Below are positions 17,941 through 26,602 of a DNA stretch of 64,000 nt, in pieces (positions within the stretch are counted from its first letter, which is position 1; every line of letters starts with the position of its first letter). The notes below the pieces were generated by a model. That model ran no database searches. It was not told the origin of the DNA and was given only the letters and a program-made list of their open reading frames with translations. The stretch comes from Allokutzneria sp. A3M-2-11 16 (GTDB lineage Bacteria; Actinomycetota; Actinomycetes; Mycobacteriales; Pseudonocardiaceae): positions 186,001-250,000 of the forward strand of contig NZ_JANAVO010000003.1 of assembly GCF_024213555.1 (NCBI RefSeq), read 5' to 3'. The position numbers were made by a program, and so were the translations under genes.

Positions 17941-18648
17941 TCAGCCGACACGCAACAGGTGGGAGATGAGTCGTTGCTCGGCCGCCTGGCGCCGCGGCTC
18001 CCCATCGGACAGCGAGACCTTCAGGTCGCGGGTGACCGACGAGAGACGCTGCTTCTCCAGCCGCGTCCGGCCGATGAGTTCGCTGTCCAGGGGGGTGATC
18101 ACGCCGTCCTCGACCGCTCGCATCAGTACGAGATCTGGGTGCCCGCTCGGCGGTTGCATGGACGTTCCACGGAGCGGGCCGGACACATCGCGCACCGATC
18201 GCGACGCTCGGCGAGAGCACGCTCCGCGCTCGAAGGCCAGCTTCCACAGGTGTCGCGACAGCTCGCGCCTCCTCGGGTCGACGACCTTGAGCGCTTCCAG
18301 GAAGCCCATCAGCACCTCAGCTTCCACATCTGCGCGCTCCCCGCCGTAGCTGTTGGTGATCCGCGTGGCCGCCGAGCTCAGCCCCGGAAGCATGACGCCG
18401 ATGGCGCCCAGCGTCCACCTCTTGCACCCGGTCTGTGCCCGTTCCACCAGGAGTGACCACGCGCCGTCCTTGACGGAATGATCTGTTCGCCGCTTGAGGA
18501 GCATCTCCCTCAGCTCGTCCAACCTGATCGGTCGATCGGGCACGTCGGCGCCGATCTGCCAGCCGTCGAGCACCAACGGCGGATTCTTGTCGATCTCGGT
18601 CAGGAACCGAGCGTCGATGTCGGCCAGCCCTCGCGAGAAACGAAACAT
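17941..18648 (-). CDS. Sigma-factor-like helix-turn-helix protein
   Basis: This 235-residue protein has a C-terminal segment (about 170-232: DLVLMRAVEDGVITPLDSEL, IGRTRLEKQRLSSV, then RQAAEQRLISHLL) that reads like the region 4 helix-turn-helix of sigma-70-type proteins common in actinobacterial accessory elements. Residues 80-150 include a helical stretch with GGERADVEAEVLMGFLEAL that resembles region 2. ATG 18648 is preferred because GGGGAGAG stands five bases before it; an open frame runs 36 codons further up. It is transcribed divergently from the TIR gene at 18831. Function and targets are unknown. Confidence 0.65.
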   Translation of the reverse strand: MFRFSRGLADIDARFLTEIDKNPPLVLDGWQIGADVPDRPIRLDELREMLLKRRTDHSVKDGAWSLLVERAQTGCKRWTLGAIGVMLPGLSSAATRITNSYGGERADVEAEVLMGFLEALKVVDPRRRELSRHLWKLAFERGACSRRASRSVRDVSGPLRGTSMQPPSGHPDLVLMRAVEDGVITPLDSELIGRTRLEKQRLSSVTRDLKVSLSDGEPRRQAAEQRLISHLLRVG

Positions 18649-18729
18649 CGCTGCTCTCCCCACTTCGTGGAAGCCCGGTGCTTCCGTGAGACCAATCGTG
18701 GCGCATCGCGGGTCGCCCTGGGGCTGGAT

Positions 18730-18757
18730 CTTGTATTCACTTTGAACGGAATACAAG
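18730..18757. promoter_or_regulatory. Inverted repeat in the divergent sigma-like/TIR promoter region
   Basis: CTTGTATTC (18730-18738) is repeated as GAATACAAG (18749-18757): nine-base perfect arms, ten-base spacer. It lies in the 182-base divergent region between the sigma-like gene (-) and the TIR gene (+) and is AT-rich for this genome. It is a candidate operator for the sigma-like or XRE protein. Confidence 0.5.
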
Positions 18758-18830
18758 AAGCGCTGGAGTCCGCAGGTTCCACCGGGAGAGACTTGCCGGG
18801 CCAGCCGTCGGGTCAGTCTCGGAGAATCTC

Positions 18831-19421
18831 ATGCACAGCGTCTTCCTGAACTATCGCAAGGGTGATTCATCGGCTCTTGCTGGATTTCTTTACGAGGAGT
18901 TGTCCAGGCATCTCGGTGAGGGTGTCGTTTTTTACGCTTCCGAGTCCATTCGAGCCGGATACGACTTCACGGAGTTGATGTTGCCCGCAGTGCGTACATG
19001 CCCAGTCCTGCTCGCGGTCATTGGGCCTCAATGGCTGGACATGCGCGAACGCCACAGCGACGTGCGTCGAATCGACCATCCCGATGACTGGGTGCGCCGT
19101 GAGATCGCGGAAGCTTTGCGCCGCAACCACTGCGTGATTCCGGTCCTGGTCGAAGGTGCCAGGATGCCGCATTCCTCCGAGCTGCCGGAGGACATCGCCG
19201 CGCTAGCCCGGCGGCAGTACCGCATGGTGCAGTACCGGGACACTACGGCGTCCGTCCGACGTCTCGCTGATGACATCGCTAGGAACATCCCGGGCTTCAG
19301 GCCCAAACGGGAGAGGCGGCTGTCGACTGACACCCTGTCGGTCCACCAGCAGGGCGTGGTGGGGGGCAGTGGCGCGCTCACCCAGATCGGTCGCGACCAG
19401 TACAACGGTGGTGGGTTCTGA
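18831..19421 (+). CDS. TIR-domain protein with C-terminal amyloid-like motif
   Basis: This 196-residue protein has a single TIR domain (residues 1-150: VFLNYRKGDSS, VVFYASESIRAG, LLAVIGPQWLD, and DDWVRREIAEAL with the likely catalytic Glu at 91). A short basic linker follows, then a C-terminal motif GSGALTQIGRDQYN (179-192). The same motif recurs at the N-terminus of the next protein, the pattern seen for effector/receptor pairs that signal by amyloid templating. The TIR is clearly related to that of the TIR-kinase fusion 2.6 kb away. GGAG precedes the ATG, and the stop overlaps the next start (TGATG). Confidence 0.88.
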   Translation: MHSVFLNYRKGDSSALAGFLYEELSRHLGEGVVFYASESIRAGYDFTELMLPAVRTCPVLLAVIGPQWLDMRERHSDVRRIDHPDDWVRREIAEALRRNHCVIPVLVEGARMPHSSELPEDIAALARRQYRMVQYRDTTASVRRLADDIARNIPGFRPKRERRLSTDTLSVHQQGVVGGSGALTQIGRDQYNGGGF

Positions 19422-21292
19422 TGGCACAACCAGATGGTGTGTGGATCGTCGCCGGGGGCGTGAAGCAGGACGCTCTCGTCGCCGGAGACGGTGATCTCAC
19501 CCAGATTGCCGGGAACCAGTACAACTACCAGCGGAAGGTGATGCGCGCCGACAAGCTCGAGGTCATAGCCCGTCCCGAGTTCGTCACCCCGCTCCGCTTC
19601 GACGAGGCGAGTGAAGCGTTGGAACGCTACGGCGTCGCTGTGATTCGAGGAGAAGGTGGATCGGGCAGGCGAACGGCTGCTGTTCGACTGCTCCACGACG
19701 CGCTCTCCTCGCGGAGCGAACCGTCGTTGCACCCGCGAGAGCTGATCGACGAGTGGGACCGCTCCGTCGAAGGGCTGCCCGAGCATCCGAACTCCCTTTT
19801 CCTGCTGGATCTGGGGCTGGACACTTTTGGCCTCCCGGAACGGTTCGGCCGGGAACTAGTTTCCTATGGCGAGCGGTTGCACGACATCGGGTCACGCATC
19901 GTGGTGATCGCGACTCCTGAGCAGTGGCGCGGCTGTATCGACCCGACCGACAAGTTCACTGTCGATCTTGAAAGGCCCCCGGCGAAGGCTGTCGCCATCG
20001 CGCATCTCGAGCACCGTCTGCGCTGTGGAGATCGCCGTAACCACCTTGATGCGCAAGAGCTCCAGGGGTTGCTCAACGAGCACGTCCGCCCCAGGATGGC
20101 GGTACGCGTGGCGGAGGCGATCGCGACGGCTGACGACAGAGCAGAGAACTGGCTCAGGGACCTGGTGCAACGCCTGTCGAACTGGCCGGACTACCTGGCA
20201 GAGCAGTTTGAGTCGGAGCAAGAGCTCGTCCAACGTGTGTTGATGCTGGCGATCGCCGTGCGTGACGGCGATCGGGTAGAGAACATCACGTCAGCGCGTG
20301 ACCTGCTCCTTGAGAAGCTCGACGCTCCGTACGGTGCGGCCAAAGCCCTGGTACAGCCGAGCCTCAGCGGACAGTTGAAGGCAATCGACGCCACCTACGC
20401 GAACGGCACCGCATCGCTCACCGCCGGCCATCCCGGACGTGATCAGGCCGTTTTCAACCATGTCTGGCTCAACTACCCGGAGATCCGGCAGACCCTGCTG
20501 GCATGGATGGGAGAGCTCGCGGCCCCCGATGGCTTGGCCACCACCAATCCGGAACGCATCGCTGCGATGCTGGTCGCCCTGGCCGAAGAGCTGTACGACG
20601 TCTCGGTTATCAAGAGCGTGGTCAACCACCCGAACTGCCGGAGGCTCGCCGAGCACGTTGTCGTGATTGGCGCATGTCATCCCGTTGTAGGACAAGGATT
20701 GCGGCGGACACTCCGGGACTGGGCGCGATCCGGTTCGCTGCACAGCCAGGAGGCCGTGCTCCGTGCATGCCGAGGGCGGTTCGGTACGGAGTACCCGGAT
20801 CTGACTCTCACCCGGATCCGCTGGTTGCTTGAGAGTTCTCATTTGAAGATCAGAGCCGGCGCGGCAGACCTGCTGCGCTCGATCGCAGGCACGCACCCCG
20901 AGCCGCGTGCGTTGCTGGACAAGGTGAAGGGACAGGCACGGCGGAGAATGTTCGCCGCGCTGATCACACCGGGGAACAACCTGGAGGTCCTCCGTGCTCT
21001 CACCGCCGACAGCGATCTTCTCGCCACTGAATGGAGAGAGCTCTTCGACGATCCAGCTTTGGAGAACGAAGCCGTTGAGGCGGTTCTGGGGTGGATCCGG
21101 GCTCACCTCCACGGTGCCTTCGACGCCCTGGAAGGGCTGAGAATCCAGGCAGCCACCCTCTTGCGCGGCAACAGCACAGCCGCGGCGGTGTTGGTCGCAG
21201 GTCGGGTGATGCACCGGACCGACGGCGCTGAGCACGAGCTGTGGCTGGATCTGCTCCGTCGTCGGCATCATGTTGTTCCGGCAGGTGTCTGA
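19421..21292 (+). CDS. STAND-like protein sharing the TIR partner's motif
   Basis: This 623-residue protein opens with GDGDLTQIAGNQYN (residues 22-35), matching nine of 14 positions of the motif at the end of the preceding TIR protein. A nucleotide-binding-like part follows: GEGGSGRRTA at 77-86 is in the place of a P-loop but has Arg for the Walker A lysine, and LFLLDLGLD resembles Walker B. The remaining 400 residues are all helical, HEAT/ARM-like. It probably senses a signal and drives the TIR effector. That the ATPase is active is doubtful. It is translationally coupled on both sides. Confidence 0.75.
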   Translation: MAQPDGVWIVAGGVKQDALVAGDGDLTQIAGNQYNYQRKVMRADKLEVIARPEFVTPLRFDEASEALERYGVAVIRGEGGSGRRTAAVRLLHDALSSRSEPSLHPRELIDEWDRSVEGLPEHPNSLFLLDLGLDTFGLPERFGRELVSYGERLHDIGSRIVVIATPEQWRGCIDPTDKFTVDLERPPAKAVAIAHLEHRLRCGDRRNHLDAQELQGLLNEHVRPRMAVRVAEAIATADDRAENWLRDLVQRLSNWPDYLAEQFESEQELVQRVLMLAIAVRDGDRVENITSARDLLLEKLDAPYGAAKALVQPSLSGQLKAIDATYANGTASLTAGHPGRDQAVFNHVWLNYPEIRQTLLAWMGELAAPDGLATTNPERIAAMLVALAEELYDVSVIKSVVNHPNCRRLAEHVVVIGACHPVVGQGLRRTLRDWARSGSLHSQEAVLRACRGRFGTEYPDLTLTRIRWLLESSHLKIRAGAADLLRSIAGTHPEPRALLDKVKGQARRRMFAALITPGNNLEVLRALTADSDLLATEWRELFDDPALENEAVEAVLGWIRAHLHGAFDALEGLRIQAATLLRGNSTAAAVLVAGRVMHRTDGAEHELWLDLLRRRHHVVPAGV

Positions 21293-22029
21293 TGGCGATG
21301 CTGCTGCCGTTCCGGCGATGCAGGGAGGAGCCGGTCGCCGAAGGTGGATGGTGTCCTGTCGTGTTCGATCACGCGCTGCCGAGCCGCGTACCAGGAGTGC
21401 CGTTCGAGGTTCGCTTTCAAGGGAAGTGGCGCCGTGCCGATCGCCATGGCGTTTGGGAACGAAGACTCGTCGAGGCGGCTGTTCGAGAAGAACTGCGATC
21501 AGTTGCCGTGCAGGTGTCCCGGGAGTGTGAGCCGGGTGATCGGTCGTCAGTGGCTGATCGATTGGTACTCGCGTGTGCCGGTCCCCTCACAGTCTCGGCT
21601 TTCCCCGGGATCGAGGCTGGTGCGGAGGTCTTGGTCAGGGAGGATCTTCGCCATGACGCCGTGCTTGGCGAACTCGATGGTCAGAAGCGTGCCGAGTACC
21701 TCCGCAACTGGCGGCTCGATGCTCGGATGTCCGCCCTGGCGACGGTGTTGAGCAGGCGCGCCACCGCGTATGCCTGGTGGCTGCGGCATTGTCCTGACAA
21801 AATCGAGTACCTGGAAGACGGGAAAATCAAGGAGGTCAGCGATGTCATCGCGGCGGAACCGGGCCGCTTCGGTGACGGGAGCGCGGACCTGTTGTCGAGG
21901 GTGACGACCCAGTTCGTCTCCCGGCTGTCGGTGAATGAACAGCGCGCCTTGCTCGGAGGGCTTCCCGATTTGTTGCTGGCCTATGGCCAGGCGGACCTGG
22001 CTGACGAACTGCGGACGGGGGCACCTTGA
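21292..22029 (+). CDS. Unknown third protein of the TIR-STAND operon
   Basis: This 245-residue protein is of no recognised family. ATG 21292 overlaps the preceding stop (TGATG), so it belongs to the operon. Residues 30-100 look like a beta-strand plus helix unit (VPFEVRFQGKWRRADRHGVW, then REELRSVAVQVSREC). Residues 110-185 are a long, charged helical stretch (LDGQKRAEYLRNWRLDARM), and the C-terminus is helical. No signal peptide or membrane helix is seen. A role in regulating the TIR/STAND pair is inferred only from position. Confidence 0.7.
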   Translation: MAMLLPFRRCREEPVAEGGWCPVVFDHALPSRVPGVPFEVRFQGKWRRADRHGVWERRLVEAAVREELRSVAVQVSRECEPGDRSSVADRLVLACAGPLTVSAFPGIEAGAEVLVREDLRHDAVLGELDGQKRAEYLRNWRLDARMSALATVLSRRATAYAWWLRHCPDKIEYLEDGKIKEVSDVIAAEPGRFGDGSADLLSRVTTQFVSRLSVNEQRALLGGLPDLLLAYGQADLADELRTGAP

Positions 22030-22057
22030 GCCAATGAATAGTCCACTGTGGACGTAA

Positions 22058-22091
22058 CGAGGCCCCCGGCGGAGGGTCGCCGGGGGCCTCG
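22058..22091. terminator. Strong bidirectional hairpin between convergent genes
   Basis: CGAGGCCCCCGGCG (22058-22071) pairs perfectly with 22078-22091 across a six-base loop. It lies between the stop of the TIR-STAND operon (+) and that of the GH92 gene (-), so it can end both transcripts. A GTCCACTGTGGAC palindrome sits just upstream at 22041-22053. Confidence 0.85.
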
Positions 22092-22109
22092 TGTGGGTGT
22101 GTGATGGGG

Positions 22110-25100
22110 TTACAAGGCGGCGCACTGGCCGGAGCGGGGGCCGGTGCCCGCGACCGGGAGGCCGTTGTTGGACGGGTCGGTCGCGTTGCCGGAACAGGTG
22201 ACCGGGCCGACGACGGTGCTCGCCGCGACCGCCGCCGCGCCGGAGTTGTTCACCAGCGACAGCGGGCCGGTGACGCGCGCCGTCTCCACGCCGACCACGC
22301 CGGTGCTGCCGGAGATGTCCACCGGGCCGGTGATGTGCGTGCCCAGCAGGACGACGTTGACGGCGCCGGAAGCGCGGACCGGGCCGATGATCCGCCCGCC
22401 GGTGGCGTAAACGGACGCGCCGGCCGCGATGGTCACCGGGCCGGTGATCGTGGCGTCCTTGAGGCACACCACGCCGCTCAGCGTCTGCGGGCCGGAGCGC
22501 TCACCGGTGATCGTGGTGGTGCACTCCGCGCGGGGCTTGCTCAGGAACTCCACCTCGGACAAGGTCACCTGACCGCCGAACTCGATCCGGTACCACGTGT
22601 AGTGACCGGGCTTGGCCAGCTTGAACGCCCGGGTCTGCTGGCGCGACGGGAAGGTCTGGCCGTCCCGTTCGTCCACTGTGGTCCAGGTCTTGCCGTCGTA
22701 GGAGCCCTTGACCTTCCAGCCCTTCGCGTCCGCCCCGTCCTTGCCGGAGGTCAGCGTGTAGAACTCCACGCGCTCGGCGGCCGACGCCTGCAACTGCACC
22801 GAGTCCACGGTGGCCTGCGTCTGCGAGGAGTCGTCGGCCAGCGCCGCCGAGCTCGCGGTGCCGGGGGTGTCCCGCAACGGGCGCGGGACCTCGGAGCCCT
22901 TCGTGATCGACTCGGGCGCCGCGTCCGGCCCGGTGCCCCAGGACGACGGGGTCGCGCCCATGTCGAACTCCAGCGTGCCGCCGCGCGCGATCACGTCATG
23001 CGGCAGGGACGTCTTGTCCCACTTCTGGCCGTTGACCTTCAGGCCCTGGACGTAGACGTTCTTCGCGCTGTTCTTCGGCGCGGACACCACGAGCTTCTTG
23101 CCGCCGCCCAGGTTCACGGTGGCCTTGGTGAACAACGGCGAACCGACGGCGTAGGCGGGCTTGCCCATTTGCAGCGGGTAGAAGCCGAGCGCGCTGAAGA
23201 TGTACCAGGCCGACAGCTCGCCGTTGTCCTCGTCGCCCGCGTAGCCCTGGCCGATCTCACTGCCGAGGTAGAGCCGGGACAGGATCTCGCGCACCTTCTC
23301 CTGCGTCTTCGACGGCTGGCCCGCGTAGTTGTACATGTACGGGATGTGGTGCGAGGGCTGGTTGCTGTGCCCGTACTGGCCCATGCGGACGTCGCGGGCC
23401 TCCAGCATCTCGTGGATCACGCCGCCGTAGGAGCCGGGGAAGCCCGCGGTCTCCGGAGTACTGAAGAACTGGTCCAGCTTCTTGCCGAGCCCGTCGCGCC
23501 CGCCGTAGAGGTTGGCGAGGCCCTGACCGTCGTGTGGAACGGTGAACGCCATGTTCCACGCGTTGGTCTCGGTGTAGTCGTGGCCCCATTCGCGGGGCTC
23601 GTACTTGTCCGGGGCGACGCGCCACTTGCCGTCGGCGGTGCGGCCCTGGAAGAAACCGACGGACTTGTCGAACATGTTCACGTAGTTCTGCGCGCGGTTG
23701 AGGAAGTACTCGTGGTTTTCCAGGTACTCCTTGCGGCGCGGGTCATTCGGTGCCGCCTTGTCGTGCAGCGCCTTGGCCATCGTCGCGATGCCGAAGTCGT
23801 TGACATAGCCCTCGATCGCCCACGACATGCCCTCGCCCGTGGTGGTCGGGGTGTAGCCGAGGAAGATCGACTTGTCGAGGCCCTTGCGACCGACGTTGGC
23901 GTTCGGCGGGGTCACGGTGGCGTTCTTGACCGCGGCGTCGTAGGCGGCCTGGACGTCGAAGTTGGTGACGCCCTTGAGGAACGCGTCGGAGAACGACACG
24001 TCCGAGCTGGTTCCGGTCATCAGGTTCGCGTAGCCGGGGGAGGACCAGCGGGAGACCCACCCGCCCTCCTTGTACTGCTGCACGAAGCCCTCGACCATCT
24101 CCCCGGCCTTCTCCGGCGTCAGCAGCGAGTAGGCGGGCCACGTGGTGCGATAGGTGTCCCAGAACCCGTTGTTGACGTAGACCTTGCCGTCGACGATCTT
24201 CGCGCCCGTCTGCGTCGCGGTGTCCTGACCGGCCGCCGGGGCCACCGGGCTGGCGTGCTTGTACACCGGGGCCGCCGCGCTGCCGACGTTCTCGTGCCCG
24301 GAGTTCGGGTAGAGGAACAGCCGGTAGAGGTTGGAGTACAGGGTGACGAGCTGGTCCTCGCTCGCGCCCTCGACCTCGATGACCTTCAGCTTCTCGTTCC
24401 ACGCCTGCTGCGCCCGGTCGCGGACCGACTCGAAGGTGCCGGTGGCCTCCAGCTCAAGGTTCTTCCTCGCCTGCTCGACGCCGATCAGCGAGGTGGCGAT
24501 CCGCATCGTGACGGTCTTCGTCGAGCTGGTGTCGAACTTCAGGTAGCCGGTGACGTCGTCCCGTCCCGCGCCGGTGAGCTTGCCGCCACCGGTGACCGGG
24601 CGGTCGAAGGTGGCGTAGACGAACAGTCGCGTCGCACCCGTGGACAGCCCGCTCTTCACGTCGGAGTAGCCGGTCACCACGCCCTTGGCGGTGTCCAGGG
24701 TCAGCCCGCCGTTGTTGTTGACGTTGTCGAACAACAGGTTCGACTCGGCGCCGGTGAAGGTGAAGCGGAACAGCGCCGCGTGGTCGGTCGGCGCGATCTC
24801 GGTGCGCATGCCGTTCTCGAACGTCACGCCGTAGTAGTGCGGTTTGGCGATCTCGTTCTCGTGCTTGAAGGGCAGCGCGCGGGCGGCGCGGTCGATGTTC
24901 GGCGCGCCCGCCTGCGGGAAGACCTGGAACGTCTGCCGGTCACCCATCCACGGGCTGGGCTCGTGGCTGGTGGTGAACGCCTGCAACGCCGGCAGGTTCT
25001 GCGCGTTGTTGGCCTTGTGGTAGTCGTAGAGCCAGCTGATCGAACCCGCGTTGGTCATCGGCGTCCAGAAGTTGAAGCTGTGCGGGACCGCGGTGGCCGG

Positions 25101-26381
25101 GAAGTTGTTGCCCCGCGAGAAACCGCCCGTGGACTGCGTGCCCCGGGTGGTCAGCGCGTAGTCGGCCGGGCTTGCGTACTGCTTCTGGACCGGAGCGCCG
25201 ATGCGGATGTCGTCGAACCAGCCCGCGAAGTTCCCCGGCCCGGCCGGGTTGTCGTAGGCCACCAGCACGCGCTTGATCGTCTTGCCCGCGGCGACCGCGC
25301 CGATCTTCGCCTTCAGCTTGTTCCACTGGTTGGTGTACAAGGACTTCGACGCGCCCTGGCCCTTCGGCGAGAGCTCGAACCCGTACTGGTCCCTGGCCCC
25401 CAGCTCGCTCAGGTAGCTGCCGTCGGAGAACGCCAGGTCCACCGCGGCGTGCGTGCTCGGGTACTTCAGGTCGTCCGGGATGAACTGCGGGAAGAGCAGG
25501 TAGGACAGCTCGGTGTCCGACCTCACCGCGAGGTCGACGTCGAAGACCTTGTTGTAGGAGTAGCCCCGGCCGGAAGCGACGTGCTGGCCGAGGAACTGCA
25601 ACGCCTTCACGCCGGTGTAGCCCGCGTTCGCCTTCGCCGCGTAGCCACCGTTGGGGCCCTTGCCGATCCGGCTGCGCATGTTCGGCGCGGGCTCGGAGCT
25701 GGCCTTCACCGCGAACTGGATCTCGGAGAACTGCGTTGCCGCGCCACCGCCGTTGGCGGTGATGTCGAAGCGCAGGTGCCTGTACGCCGTGATGATTCTC
25801 GGTCCCGCAAGCGAACCTTCGGTGGAGTTGGTCAGCTCGTACTTCTTGGTCTCGAACCGCTTCGCGAACGTTTGTCCACTTTGGACATTGAGGTCGGTCC
25901 AGGACTTGCCGTCCGGCGAGGCTTGGAGCTTCCAGCTCTTCGGGTCCCGCTCCGGCGCGTCGTTGGCGGAGGTGACCGCGTAGCTGGTGATCGCGACCGG
26001 TTCGGACAGCGTGAACTCCAGCCAGCCGGTGCCCGCGAAGGTCAGCCACTTCGAGTTGACGTTGCCGTCGACGAGGTTCTCCTTCACCTCGCCGCTGCCC
26101 GCGTTCTCCCCGCTGGCCCGGACCTCGGTGACCTTGTCGGTCACGTTCCCCGGGATGCTGACCCCGTCGTTGCCGTTGACCCCGCCCGCCCTGGGCTTGC
26201 CCGCCGGGTCGGTCTCGACGGTGTCGGTCCACGCCGGCTGCGGTTCACCCGCCTCGAAGGAGGACTGGAACTCCGGGGCCGGGGGTGCGGCCTCCCCGGT
26301 GCCGACCATCGACAGCGTCAGCGCCATGGTCAGCGCGCCCGCCAGGGCTCTCCGTGATCGTCTCGCCCACCTGTGCGTCAT
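22110..26381 (-). CDS. Secreted GH92 alpha-mannosidase with accessory domains
   Basis: This 1423-residue protein has a signal peptide (residues 1-32, with RRSRRALAGALTMALTLSMV). An N-terminal F5/8-type carbohydrate-binding domain follows (about 60-215), then the GH92 N-lobe and catalytic domain. Typical signatures are TSHEPSPWMGDRQTFQVFP, GMSWAIEGYVNDFGIATMA and GYAGDEDNGELSAWYIFSALGFYP. A second discoidin-like domain (about 1160-1290) and a roughly 115-residue repetitive C-terminal beta-solenoid with TGPV/IxGPV units complete it. GH92 enzymes are exo-acting alpha-mannosidases on N-glycans and mannans. ATG 26381 is chosen for the signal peptide and a GGAGG 10 bases upstream. Confidence 0.93.
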   Translation of the reverse strand: MTHRWARRSRRALAGALTMALTLSMVGTGEAAPPAPEFQSSFEAGEPQPAWTDTVETDPAGKPRAGGVNGNDGVSIPGNVTDKVTEVRASGENAGSGEVKENLVDGNVNSKWLTFAGTGWLEFTLSEPVAITSYAVTSANDAPERDPKSWKLQASPDGKSWTDLNVQSGQTFAKRFETKKYELTNSTEGSLAGPRIITAYRHLRFDITANGGGAATQFSEIQFAVKASSEPAPNMRSRIGKGPNGGYAAKANAGYTGVKALQFLGQHVASGRGYSYNKVFDVDLAVRSDTELSYLLFPQFIPDDLKYPSTHAAVDLAFSDGSYLSELGARDQYGFELSPKGQGASKSLYTNQWNKLKAKIGAVAAGKTIKRVLVAYDNPAGPGNFAGWFDDIRIGAPVQKQYASPADYALTTRGTQSTGGFSRGNNFPATAVPHSFNFWTPMTNAGSISWLYDYHKANNAQNLPALQAFTTSHEPSPWMGDRQTFQVFPQAGAPNIDRAARALPFKHENEIAKPHYYGVTFENGMRTEIAPTDHAALFRFTFTGAESNLLFDNVNNNGGLTLDTAKGVVTGYSDVKSGLSTGATRLFVYATFDRPVTGGGKLTGAGRDDVTGYLKFDTSSTKTVTMRIATSLIGVEQARKNLELEATGTFESVRDRAQQAWNEKLKVIEVEGASEDQLVTLYSNLYRLFLYPNSGHENVGSAAAPVYKHASPVAPAAGQDTATQTGAKIVDGKVYVNNGFWDTYRTTWPAYSLLTPEKAGEMVEGFVQQYKEGGWVSRWSSPGYANLMTGTSSDVSFSDAFLKGVTNFDVQAAYDAAVKNATVTPPNANVGRKGLDKSIFLGYTPTTTGEGMSWAIEGYVNDFGIATMAKALHDKAAPNDPRRKEYLENHEYFLNRAQNYVNMFDKSVGFFQGRTADGKWRVAPDKYEPREWGHDYTETNAWNMAFTVPHDGQGLANLYGGRDGLGKKLDQFFSTPETAGFPGSYGGVIHEMLEARDVRMGQYGHSNQPSHHIPYMYNYAGQPSKTQEKVREILSRLYLGSEIGQGYAGDEDNGELSAWYIFSALGFYPLQMGKPAYAVGSPLFTKATVNLGGGKKLVVSAPKNSAKNVYVQGLKVNGQKWDKTSLPHDVIARGGTLEFDMGATPSSWGTGPDAAPESITKGSEVPRPLRDTPGTASSAALADDSSQTQATVDSVQLQASAAERVEFYTLTSGKDGADAKGWKVKGSYDGKTWTTVDERDGQTFPSRQQTRAFKLAKPGHYTWYRIEFGGQVTLSEVEFLSKPRAECTTTITGERSGPQTLSGVVCLKDATITGPVTIAAGASVYATGGRIIGPVRASGAVNVVLLGTHITGPVDISGSTGVVGVETARVTGPLSLVNNSGAAAVAASTVVGPVTCSGNATDPSNNGLPVAGTGPRSGQCAAL

Positions 26382-26553
26382 CGAGCCAAAGCCTCCACGT
26401 TGAGGTGTCCCGTCTGCCGGGGTCAGCACAACGACGCGTGACATCGTTGTCAAGAAGTTCGTCCCGCCTTGTCCGGAAACATGTCCGCGCCCGGCGTCCC
26501 CGCTGCTCCGAGCGTTGTAGTCGCCCCTGGCCCGCCGCCCGCCCCGGCCGTGC

Positions 26554-26581
26554 TGTATCAATGTGTCAACTCATTGATACA
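26554..26581. promoter_or_regulatory. GntR/YtrA-type operator
   Basis: TGTATCAATG (26554-26563) and CATTGATACA (26572-26581) form a perfect ten-base inverted repeat with an eight-base spacer. It lies just before the AGGAGG and GTG start of the membrane-protein gene, whose operon also encodes a GntR regulator. TATCAAT could itself be part of the promoter -10 region, so bound repressor would block transcription. Confidence 0.7.
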
Positions 26582-26602
26582 TACCAGGAGGATGGTGACG
26601 CC

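Noticed and set aside
22101-26357. Very long plus-strand open frame (1418 codons) opposite the GH92 gene
   Set aside because: It is an antisense frame in high-GC DNA. The minus strand encodes a clear signal peptide and GH92 domains; the plus-strand product is a low-complexity Arg/Val/Leu-rich sequence.
26285-26602. Long N-terminal extension of the GntR-coupled membrane protein
   Set aside because: The frame is open upstream, but AGGAGG and the operator place the start at GTG 26603. The upstream part is antisense to the GH92 signal peptide region.
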